From the NCBI GenBank assembly GCA_945870465.1, contig CAMBSS010000159.1:1-9100 (forward strand): 9,100 nucleotides of DNA, read 5' to 3'. The first letter of the stretch is position 1; the number at the start of each line of letters is the position of its first letter. The notes under the pieces are model-generated. The model did not search any database, had not been told where the DNA came from, and worked only from the letters and a program-made list of their open reading frames with translations. This stretch comes from Bordetella parapertussis. GTDB lineage: Bacteria > Pseudomonadota > Gammaproteobacteria > Burkholderiales > SG8-41. The position numbers and the translations under genes were made by a program. This document shows positions 1-5,449 of the stretch, piece after piece.

Positions 1-986
1 GACCCGCATTGCTCCACGCGTTTATCCTGGGGACTGAAGTCGAGTGCCGCCTGCTTGACCCCGCGGTCGGCGAATATAACTTCGCCTGGTCTCCCGCAAC
101 ATCAGTGGGTGCATTCGGCGCAGCCGCGGGGGCGGGACGTCTCCTGGGCCTTGATGAGCGGCAGATGGCGTGCGCCTTGGGTATCGCCGCGACGCAGGCC
201 GCCGGCGTGCGCGCAACGGCCGGGACGATGAGCAAGGGATACAATCCGGGCCACGCGGCGCGGTGCGGCCTGACAGCAGCGATACTGGCGGCTCAGGGTT
301 TCACCGGGTCGGACACGGCGATTGAAGGCGAGCACGGCTTCATGCGGGCGTTCGGGACGCCGAAGGATGTGCAAGCTGCCGCGCGGGGATGGGGTGAAAC
401 ATTTCATATCTCGTTCAATACCTACAAGCCGTTTCCGTGCGGAATCGTGACGCACGCCGCGATCGATGGCTGCTTGCAGTTGCGCGCGGAGCATCGCCTT
501 CAGGCGGATCAGATCGAGTCCGTCTTCCTGATTGTTCATCCGCTCACGCTGCGCCTCACCGGCAGAAAAGCGCCCGCATCGGGTCTTGAAGCCAAGTTAA
601 GTGTCTATTACACCGCGGCGTGCGCACTGATCTACGGCACGGTCGGCGTCAGAGAGTTCAGCACGGAATGCCTGAATGACAGCAAGGTTGTCGCGCTGCG
701 CCAGCGCATTGAAGCGGCAGCCGACGACACGCTGGGCAAGGAGGAGGCCCGGGTCAACATCAAAATGCGGGATGGCAGAACCTATTGCAAGCATGTGCCA
801 CACGCGCTAGGGAGCGCTGAACGCCCGTTGCCGGATGAGTACATGGCCGCCAAGTTTCGCGCTCTCGCCGAGCCTGTCCTGCCGCGCAGTGCGGTGGACC
901 AGCTGCTCGAAATGATATGGTCGCTGGAAAGCCTTGACGATGCCGGCGCCCTGGCGCGCGGTGCTGCGGCTTCCGCGCGGCCATAA
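1..986 (+). CDS. MmgE/PrpD family protein, 5' end outside the window
   Basis: The frame is already open at the left edge (codons in phase from base 3) and ends at TAA 984-986, giving about 327 visible residues. MmgE/PrpD proteins usually have about 450, so roughly the first 120-130 residues lie upstream. Family landmarks are visible: a GTEVECRL segment near the start, the GAAAGAGRLLGLD helix, KGYNPGHAARCGL (the usual K-x-x-H/G-x-A-A-x-x-G region) and FNTYKPFPCGIVTHAAID. The family includes 2-methylcitrate dehydratase (PrpD), cis-aconitate decarboxylase and many uncharacterised members acting on small polycarboxylates in the cytoplasm. Nothing here identifies it as PrpD itself, since no prpB or prpC neighbour is visible. 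The next gene, a Bug protein, begins 16 bases after the stop, so the two are probably co-transcribed. The second MmgE/PrpD gene at 3477 is clearly divergent from this one. Confidence 0.9.
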   Translation, partial: PALLHAFILGTEVECRLLDPAVGEYNFAWSPATSVGAFGAAAGAGRLLGLDERQMACALGIAATQAAGVRATAGTMSKGYNPGHAARCGLTAAILAAQGFTGSDTAIEGEHGFMRAFGTPKDVQAAARGWGETFHISFNTYKPFPCGIVTHAAIDGCLQLRAEHRLQADQIESVFLIVHPLTLRLTGRKAPASGLEAKLSVYYTAACALIYGTVGVREFSTECLNDSKVVALRQRIEAAADDTLGKEEARVNIKMRDGRTYCKHVPHALGSAERPLPDEYMAAKFRALAEPVLPRSAVDQLLEMIWSLESLDDAGALARGAAASARP

Positions 987-1002
987 CTCGACGGAAAACG
1001 CG

Positions 1003-1965
1003 ATGCCGGTGAGTCGCCATATTGCCTGTGCGTTGGTGGCCGGCATCCTGATGTCTGCCCTTGGCACGGTTTCCGCACAAACCTTTCCGACGAAGCTGAT
1101 CCGTATCGTCACGACGACTGCCGGCAGCAACAATGACCTCGTAGCGCGTCTGCTCGCGCAGGGGCTTGCCGCCAACCTTGGCCAGCAGGTGGTCGTCGAC
1201 AACCGGGGCGGTGGCACGCTTCCCATGGAGCTTGTGGTCAAGGCCGCGCCCGACGGTCACAACCTCCTGCTCAACGGCAGCACGCTATGGCTGTTGCCGT
1301 ACATGCGGGACAGCGTGCCATGGGATCCGCTCAAGGATTTCTTACCGATCACTCTGGCGGCCAGTTCGCCTGCCATACTCGTGGTTCATCCGTCGCTGCC
1401 GGTCAAATCGGTCAAGGACCTCATAGTGCTCGCGCGAGCGCGGCCGGGTCAGCTCAACTATGGTTCCGGTGGCGCGGGCTCGGCAACGCATCTATCGGCA
1501 GAGTTGTTCAAGGCCATGGCCGGCGTCAATATCGTAGGCATTTTGTACAAAGGTATCGCGCCGGCGCTGACCGCCCTGATCGCCGGCGAAGTGCAAGTCT
1601 CGTTCGCCACTCCGGCATCGGCCGTTCCATTGGTCAGTGCAGGAAGGTTGAAAGCGCTTGCGGTCACGAGCGCTAAGCCGTTCCCTCTCTTTCCCGATCT
1701 TGCAACGGTGGCGGCGTCCGGGTTGCCCGGTTACGAATCGGCGACCCTATCCGGCATACTGGCGCCCGCCGGGACGCCTGCGGGGATTATCGAACTGCTC
1801 AATCACGAGATTGTGCGGGTGCTCAACCGACCCGATGTGAAGGAGCGGCTCGCTAACTCCGGAGCGATCGTCGTCGGCGGTTCACCGGACCAGTTGTCCG
1901 GGGTGATGAAGTCTGAAATGGCACGCATGGGAAAAATAATCAAGGCTGCCGGCATCAGGGATTGA
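1003..1965 (+). CDS. Bug/TctC-family periplasmic substrate-binding protein, copy 1
   Basis: A 320-residue protein, the normal length for the Bug (Bordetella uptake gene) family of TctC-like solute receptors. I chose ATG 1003 because it places a Sec signal peptide at residues 1-25 (cleavage likely after VSA, before QTFPTK) and lies just after the upstream stop; the Shine-Dalgarno match is weak (GGAAAA at 993-998), so translational coupling is plausible. Family motifs include QVVVDNRGGG, the GSATHLSAELF segment, LYKGIAPALTAL and the C-terminal LAPAGTP loop, ending in AAGIRD. The first ligand loop is unusual: residues 37-45 read TTTAGSNND where most family members have PF-x-PGG-x-x-D; the Asp is kept (D45) but the Phe and the Gly pair are not. 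No tctA/tctB genes are in view, as is common for orphan Bug proteins. The ligand is unknown, probably a small carboxylate, and possibly the substrate of the MmgE/PrpD enzyme encoded just upstream. Confidence 0.92.
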   Translation: MPVSRHIACALVAGILMSALGTVSAQTFPTKLIRIVTTTAGSNNDLVARLLAQGLAANLGQQVVVDNRGGGTLPMELVVKAAPDGHNLLLNGSTLWLLPYMRDSVPWDPLKDFLPITLAASSPAILVVHPSLPVKSVKDLIVLARARPGQLNYGSGGAGSATHLSAELFKAMAGVNIVGILYKGIAPALTALIAGEVQVSFATPASAVPLVSAGRLKALAVTSAKPFPLFPDLATVAASGLPGYESATLSGILAPAGTPAGIIELLNHEIVRVLNRPDVKERLANSGAIVVGGSPDQLSGVMKSEMARMGKIIKAAGIRD

Positions 1966-2071
1966 CGTGCTTTGCCCCACATTGATTATTTTAAAGACTG
2001 CACAGAGCAGGTCCGTGATGTAGTCATGAACACCCCTCGCGTCGTAGCATATGGACGAAAACTAGGGAAGC

Positions 2072-2087
2072 GGAACAGATCTGTTCC
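2072..2087. repeat. Perfect 16-bp palindrome
   Basis: GGAACAGATCTGTTCC is a perfect 8+8 palindrome with no central spacer. It sits in a gene-free, AT-richer stretch, about 14 bases before the first TTGACCA repeat of the IS-like segment. It could be an operator for a dimeric regulator or part of the mobile-element end. No gene near it favours one reading. The symmetry is read directly; the role is unknown. Confidence 0.55.
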
Positions 2088-2100
2088 CGCCGTCGCCAAA

Positions 2101-2206
2101 TTGACCACCCGATTACGTATTGACCAGTGACGATAGAGTCCCGATGGTGGTCAATCGCAGATCGGTATAACCCGCCGAAACTGGTCAAATTGTAATCGGT
2201 GGCAAC
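2101..2206 (-). mobile_element. IS21-like terminal repeat segment, remnant
   Basis: Four copies of a TTGACCA-type motif occur here: direct at 2101-2107 and 2120-2126, inverted at 2148-2154 and 2182-2188. The longest arms, 2109-2127 and the reverse complement of 2181-2199, match at 16 of 19 positions (CCGATTAC, three mismatches, then TTGACCAG). Read on the minus strand the segment begins TGTGTTGCCACCGATTACAA, resembling the TGT start and repeated internal motifs of IS21-family ends. No istA or istB coding sequence follows, so at most one end or a collapsed element is left. The repeat structure is seen directly; the IS21 family name is from memory of such ends and is tentative. A cluster of operators would be the main alternative. 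Confidence 0.35.
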
Positions 2207-2217
2207 ACAGGTAGAAT
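2190..2217 (+). promoter_or_regulatory. Candidate sigma70 promoter pointing out of the IS-like segment
   Basis: TTGTAA (2190-2195) and TAGAAT (2212-2217) are separated by 16 bases; they match the -35 consensus at four of six positions and the -10 consensus at five of six. The promoter would point to the right and read into the Bug-MmgE/PrpD pair at 2401-4859, with a leader of about 175 bases. Its -35 lies within the repeat segment, so the insertion could have supplied it. Prediction by eye only. Confidence 0.3.
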
Positions 2218-2262
2218 CGCATAATCGTAATATACGTGGCAACGAATTGGAGTCGTATTTCA

Positions 2263-2352
2263 CATGAGTCCGTGGTGCGGGGTCACGTCGCGGTGCCGGA
2301 GCGGCCGGGTCTCGGCGTTGATGTCGACGAAGCGCGCGTGCGCCGTTCGAGG
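2263..2352 (+). pseudogene. C-terminal tail of an enolase-superfamily (mandelate racemase-like) gene, remnant
   Basis: This frame encodes ESVVRGHVAVPERPGLGVDV followed by DEARVRRSR. The pattern (G-x-V-x-VP-x-x-PGLGV-x-x-DE) is characteristic of the last 20-30 residues of mandelate racemase/muconate lactonising enzyme and sugar-acid dehydratase proteins of the enolase superfamily. Everything upstream of codon 2263, including the catalytic barrel, is absent and replaced by the repeat-rich segment, so this is a dead 3' stub. Its frame runs without a stop into the Bug gene at 2401, where an upstream start would give an N-terminal extension lacking signal-peptide character. The intact ancestor probably belonged to the same operon as the following genes. 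The identification rests on a short motif. Confidence 0.5.
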
Positions 2353-2400
2353 TTAAAATCTGACTTCATCCAATCGATGCGTGACTCGGAGATATCCACT

Positions 2401-3390
2401 ATGACGCAAACTGTCCGCCACGGGCGCGTGATGCATCTGTTGGCGCTGCTGGCCGCGACAGCAGCCTCTGGCATTGCATGGGCTGCCGAGCCTGCGTATC
2501 CGCTGCGCCCGATCCGGCTGGTCGTTCCATTTGCGCCAGGTGGCGGGGTTGACGTGGTTTCCCGGATCCTGTCGCCCAGGCTCACCGACGCAATGGGGCA
2601 GACGTGGGTCGTCGACAATCGCGCCGGGGCTGCTGGCAACCTGGGGGCGGACATCGTCGCGCACGCCAATGCCGACGGCTACACGGTACTCGCTGCGCTC
2701 AATACGCAACTCACCGCGAATCCCAGCCTCTACAAACTGCCGTTCAGTGTCGCGAAGGATTTGCAGCCGGTCACGATGCTGTGCACGGCCGAGCACATCG
2801 TCGTGATCCATCCGGGCGTGCAGGCGAAGACGCTGACCGAATTCATCGCACTCGCGAAACAAAAGCCCGGCGCATTCAATTACGCGTCGGCGGGCGTCGG
2901 CAGTTCGATCCATCTGGCGGCGGAACTGCTGAAAAAACGCGCCGGAATTCAGATGGCGCACGTCGCCTACAAAGGCGCCGGGCCCGCGGGTGCGGCCATG
3001 CTGGCCGGTGAAACGCAGGTGCTGACCGGGACTGTCGCATCGACGATTCAGCTGATCCAGGCAGGGCGGCTGCGCGCGCTCGCGTCCACGGGCGCGCAAC
3101 GCTCCAGGGTTTTGCCCGAGTTGCCGACCGTCGCCGAATCGGGCTATCCGGGGTTCGATGCCGATGCATGGTATGCGTTGCTGGTGCCGGGCGGCACTTC
3201 ACGTGCTATCGTCGAGCGCATCCGCACCGAAACGATCAAGGCGGTCCAGCACCCGGACTCGCAGGCTGCGATGGCACGCCAGGGTTTGAACGCTGAAACG
3301 TCTACGGCGGCGGCGCTCGGCGCTCGAATTCTGGCCGAGACGGCAACGTATGCCTTGATCATCAAGGAAGCAGGCATACGCGCGGAATAG
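2401..3390 (+). CDS. Bug/TctC-family periplasmic substrate-binding protein, copy 2
   Basis: A 329-residue Bug-family receptor. ATG 2401 is preceded by GGAGA at 2388-2392 with 8 bases between, and opens a Sec signal peptide (hydrophobic LLALLAATAA core, cleavage likely after residue 28, before AEPAYP). Residues 42-51 read VPFAPGGGVD, the canonical first ligand loop with the conserved Asp that contacts the bound carboxylate in characterised Bug proteins. Other landmarks are VVDNRAGAAGNLGADIVA, the NYASAGVGSSIHLAAELL segment, HVAYKGAGPA, LPTVAESGYPGFDA and the final IKEAGIRAE. The MmgE/PrpD gene begins 86 bases downstream in the same direction, so both are probably in one transcript. No TctA/TctB permease is present. 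It may bind the substrate of the downstream enzyme, but the ligand is not inferable. The longer in-frame start at 2236 was rejected because it reads through the enolase-superfamily stub. Confidence 0.94.
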   Translation: MTQTVRHGRVMHLLALLAATAASGIAWAAEPAYPLRPIRLVVPFAPGGGVDVVSRILSPRLTDAMGQTWVVDNRAGAAGNLGADIVAHANADGYTVLAALNTQLTANPSLYKLPFSVAKDLQPVTMLCTAEHIVVIHPGVQAKTLTEFIALAKQKPGAFNYASAGVGSSIHLAAELLKKRAGIQMAHVAYKGAGPAGAAMLAGETQVLTGTVASTIQLIQAGRLRALASTGAQRSRVLPELPTVAESGYPGFDADAWYALLVPGGTSRAIVERIRTETIKAVQHPDSQAAMARQGLNAETSTAAALGARILAETATYALIIKEAGIRAE

Positions 3391-3402
3391 GCGGCACCTG
3401 TT

Positions 3403-3439
3403 CGTCGCCCTCCGGCCTGAGGCATGCATGGGGGCGACG
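3403..3439. repeat. Intercistronic stem-loop between Bug copy 2 and MmgE/PrpD copy 2
   Basis: CGTCGCCC (3403-3410) pairs perfectly with GGGCGACG (3432-3439) around a 21-base loop that contains a small GCC/GGC hairpin. No T-run follows, so it is not a standard intrinsic terminator. It could stabilise the upstream mRNA segment or lower expression of the second gene. The stem is visible; the function is inferred. Confidence 0.4.
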
Positions 3440-3476
3440 CAGGAAGTTTCACCCGCATGAAAAACTGGAGGGGGCG

Positions 3477-4859
3477 ATGGGAGTCACAGCACAGCTCGGC
3501 GCGTTTGCGGCGGGCCTCACATACGGCGATCTGCCGGCGGACGTGCGCGAGCGCTGCCGCATGTCGGTGCTCGACGGCATCGGCATCATGCTGGGCGCCG
3601 CCGACTTTGCCGCGCGCACGGACGATCGCACGCTCAAACAGTATCTTGATACAACGGCCGCGCCGGGCCCGGCGACCGTGCTGGGCCACGCTATCCGCAC
3701 GACGCCACTCATGGCCGCGTTCGCCAATGGCACCCAATCCGAAGCGCTGGATTGCCAGGATTCGAACCTCTGGATCCGATCGCACAGCGGCACGTCGGTG
3801 ATCCCGGTAGCGCTGGCGCTGGCCGAGACACGCGCCTGCCGGTGGGCGGACATCGTGGCAGCGATCATCGCCGGCTACGAGATACACACGCGGCTGCTTC
3901 TCGCCGTGCAGCCTTCGCACTGGTATAACGGTTTTCAGGGAACCGGCACCTTCGGCACCTGCGGGGCGGCGGTTACTGCGGGCCGGCTGCTCGGCCTCGA
4001 CGCCGAACGAATGACTGCAGCGCTCGGTATTACGGGCTTCATCATGCCGGTGTCGAACGGCGACAATCAGTTCAAGGGCTACAACGTGAAACCGGTGCAT
4101 GGCGGACAGGCCGCGATGTGCGGCCTGTCGTCGGCGTACATGGCGCAGGCCGGCTACCGGGCGGGTCCGCTTGAAGGCGAACCGCCGCGCCACCACGCCG
4201 CTTTGCATATACTTAGTGACGGGCCCGATCTCGCGCGCGCCGCGGCGGGACTCAATGAAACATGGCATACGCGCGATGTCGCTTACAAGCCGTATCCGAT
4301 CGGGCACCTGTTCGTCGGCGTCATCGAGCTCATTCTCGACGTGCTCGCCGAGCGCCCGCTCAAGGCCGGCGACGTGGCAGCGGTGGAGGTAACGACGTTC
4401 AGGGACGCGGTGACGTTCACAGGGAAGAAGTACACCACCACCGCCAGCAATCACGTCGATGCGCACCTGTCGATTGCGTACTGCGTTGCCGCCACGTTAA
4501 TGGACGGGGAAATGACGCCTCGCCAGTTGCTGAAGGACCGCCTGCGTGACCCTGGCGTGCATGAACTCGCGTCGCGCGTAAGCGTGGCGGAGGATGCCGC
4601 GATGACGGCGGCCTTCCCGCACGAATGGCCTGCGCAACTCGTGATCCGGCTGCGCGGGGGCGAGGCGATTACGCGGCGCGTCGACAAGGTCAAATGGTCG
4701 CCGCACCGTACGCCGGCATGGACCGAACTCGCCGCAAAATTTCACCTGATGGCCGACCCGATTCTCGGAGCGGCCTGCGCGAATCAGGCGATCGAGGTCA
4801 TCGCGGGCCTGCAGGAAGACAGCACGCTGGACGCATTGATGGCGACACTGCGCGGATGA
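3477..4859 (+). CDS. MmgE/PrpD family protein, complete
   Basis: A complete 460-residue cytoplasmic MmgE/PrpD-family protein, matching the usual family length. ATG 3477 has a strong ribosome binding site, GGAGG at 3467-3471, 5 bases upstream. Family landmarks in order: HSGTSVIPVALALAE (103-117), GYEIHTRL (133-140), a GF-x-GTGTFGT segment (152-161), AGRLLGLD (168-175), KGYNVKPVHGGQAAMCGL (200-217), YKPYPIGHLFVGVIE (270-284) and HVDAHLSIAYCVA (326-338). Known relatives are 2-methylcitrate dehydratase, cis-aconitate decarboxylase and MmgE; most members in Bug-rich catabolic clusters are uncharacterised. It follows a Bug receptor gene and precedes a truncated dioxygenase, which suggests a former catabolic operon of receptor, MmgE/PrpD enzyme and TauD-type oxygenase. 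The stop overlaps an ATG (ATGA at 4856-4859) that opens a 16-codon frame ending at the dioxygenase start. The substrate is unknown. Confidence 0.94.
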   Translation: MGVTAQLGAFAAGLTYGDLPADVRERCRMSVLDGIGIMLGAADFAARTDDRTLKQYLDTTAAPGPATVLGHAIRTTPLMAAFANGTQSEALDCQDSNLWIRSHSGTSVIPVALALAETRACRWADIVAAIIAGYEIHTRLLLAVQPSHWYNGFQGTGTFGTCGAAVTAGRLLGLDAERMTAALGITGFIMPVSNGDNQFKGYNVKPVHGGQAAMCGLSSAYMAQAGYRAGPLEGEPPRHHAALHILSDGPDLARAAAGLNETWHTRDVAYKPYPIGHLFVGVIELILDVLAERPLKAGDVAAVEVTTFRDAVTFTGKKYTTTASNHVDAHLSIAYCVAATLMDGEMTPRQLLKDRLRDPGVHELASRVSVAEDAAMTAAFPHEWPAQLVIRLRGGEAITRRVDKVKWSPHRTPAWTELAAKFHLMADPILGAACANQAIEVIAGLQEDSTLDALMATLRG

Positions 4860-4902
4860 GTCCGCTGATTGTGCATGTGCACGCCCCGCTGGAGACCACG
4901 CT

Positions 4903-5031
4903 ATGACTCTGGCCACGACGCCGTTGCACCGGGACTTTGGAATCGAGGTTCAGAGCGTGGATCTCTCCGTGCCGTTGGCGGAGGCAACTTCGCGCCAACT
5001 CGATGCGCTGCTCGCGCAACACGGCGTGCTC
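4903..5031 (+). pseudogene. TauD/TfdA-family dioxygenase, only the first 43 codons remain
   Basis: ATG 4903 has a good ribosome binding site (GGAG at 4891-4894, 8 bases away). The product starts MTLATTPLHRDFGIEV, then SVDLSVPLAEATSRQLDALLAQHGVL. This matches the N-terminus of the TauD/TfdA Fe(II)/2-oxoglutarate dioxygenases, where the pattern is G-x-EV-x-x-VDL-x-x-PL, then a helix and HGVL just before the LFR-x-Q strand. The homology stops at codon 43; the frame runs on to a stop at 5182-5184, but those codons are the complement of an agmatinase-like fragment. The iron-binding HxD...H residues and the 2-oxoglutarate Arg, normally found over the next 230 or so residues, are all missing, so it cannot be active. 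It probably closed the operon starting at 2401. Confidence 0.7.
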
Positions 5032-5178
5032 GCCGCCCATCGTCAGCGGCAGCGCGCCGCTGTCGAGCACGGCGCCGATCTTCGCAAAGGCGTCTTCGAT
5101 CTGACTGGGCACGACATCGACGTTGGCCCAGTCGGCAACCTCGGTCGAGTAGGCCGGAGGGATTGCACCTCCAGCCAC
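5026..5178 (-). pseudogene. Agmatinase/ureohydrolase-family internal fragment
   Basis: Read on the minus strand from 5178, this gives about 50 residues containing IPPAYSTEVADWANVDVVPS, QIEDAFAKIGAVLDSGALPL and TMGGEH. The NVDVVP element, the amphipathic helix and the GA-x-PL-x-x-GG-(D/E)-H end match ureohydrolases (agmatinase, arginase, guanidinobutyrase), in which the GGDH/GGEH His is the first metal ligand. Homology ends straight after GGEH, and the other metal-binding DxHxD and DxD motifs are absent. Upstream on the minus strand a TAG at 5184-5182 closes the frame, so the N-terminus is lost as well. It lies antisense to the tail of the dioxygenase frame, and its last six bases (5026-5031) are also the last two dioxygenase codons. 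It is a dead piece joined there by rearrangement. Confidence 0.62.
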
Positions 5179-5187
5179 TCCTAGAAC

Positions 5188-5218
5188 GGAGCGTGAGCCT
5201 CTCGGCTCACTCTGCTCC
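5188..5218. repeat. Strong hairpin at the agmatinase-fragment border
   Basis: GTGAGCC (5193-5199) and GGCTCAC (5204-5210) form a perfect 7-bp stem with a TCTC loop. The outer arms GGAGC (5188-5192) and GCTCC (5214-5218) extend it past a three-base TCT bulge. GAAC (5184-5187) lies immediately to its left; its complement GTTC is a target tetranucleotide used by IS91-family elements. With an IS91-type transposase end beginning about 100 bases to the right, this could be a terminal hairpin of that element. No T-run follows, so a terminator is less likely. The IS91 link is inference. Confidence 0.4.
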
Positions 5219-5276
5219 CATCATTTAAAAATATTGGAGCGCCGGGGGGGCAGGTCTTGCATTCATACATTTCGCT

Positions 5277-5322
5277 CCCTATGTTTTACCGCACGACCGT
5301 TTTCATAGGGTGCATTGCACCC
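5277..5322. repeat. Two overlapping inverted repeats before the transposase remnant
   Basis: CCCTATG (5277-5283) pairs with CATAGGG (5304-5310) across a 20-base loop. Overlapping its right arm, GGGTGCATTGCACCC (5308-5322) is a perfect palindrome of 7+1+7. The two structures compete for bases 5308-5310, so they cannot form together. The palindrome ends two bases before the ATG of the chimeric frame at 5324. The stretch from 5219 to 5323 encodes nothing I recognise. The repeats could be element-end structure or a regulatory site. Confidence 0.45.
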
Positions 5323-5323
5323 A

Positions 5324-5434
5324 ATGCCGGACTACGCGCGCCTGCTCAAGCGCGTGTTCGAAATCGACCTCGAACACTACCCGCAGTGTGGCGGCGAGTT
5401 GAAGATCATCACCGCCATCGAAGAGCCGGCGGTG
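5324..5434 (+). mobile_element. IS91-type transposase, C-terminal remnant
   Basis: The frame from ATG 5324 begins MPDYARLLKRVFEIDLEHYP followed by QCGGELKIITAIEEPAV. This matches the well-conserved C-terminal end of many proteobacterial IS91-family (Y2/HUH rolling-circle) transposases, in which ARLLKRVF-x-ID-x-EHCP-x-CGG-x-LKIIAAI is typical. Only about 37 residues are left; the N-terminal zinc-binding domain and the catalytic HUH and Tyr motifs are missing. One Cys of the CPxCGG knuckle is changed to Tyr, a sign of decay. After EEPAV the usual continuation (a helix plus an APPR-rich tail) is replaced by a Bug protein C-terminus in the same frame. The remnant is inactive. CTTG, another IS91-family target sequence, occurs at 5439-5442, but a four-base match may be chance. 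Confidence 0.62.
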
Positions 5435-5449
5435 ACCGCTTGCCGGGCC

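Noticed and set aside
934..1002. Upstream in-frame start for Bug copy 1
   Set aside because: It overlaps the end of the MmgE/PrpD gene and puts 23 charged, non-signal residues in front of a good Sec signal peptide that starts at 1003.
2024..2263. 79-codon minus-strand frame
   Set aside because: It is formed by the repeat block itself, has no family resemblance and no convincing start signal.
2236..2400. 55-residue N-terminal extension of Bug copy 2
   Set aside because: It reads through an enolase-superfamily remnant and would bury the signal peptide; ATG 2401 has a well-placed GGAGA.
3144..4466. 440-codon minus-strand frame
   Set aside because: It is antisense to the Bug and MmgE/PrpD genes, Arg/His-rich as expected of a high-GC shadow frame, and shows no domain.
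4903..5184. 93-residue plus-strand protein as one intact gene
   Set aside because: Only the first 43 codons are dioxygenase-like; the rest is the complement of an agmatinase-like fragment.
5188..5230. Intrinsic terminator
   Set aside because: The hairpin is strong, but no run of T follows on either strand at the right distance.
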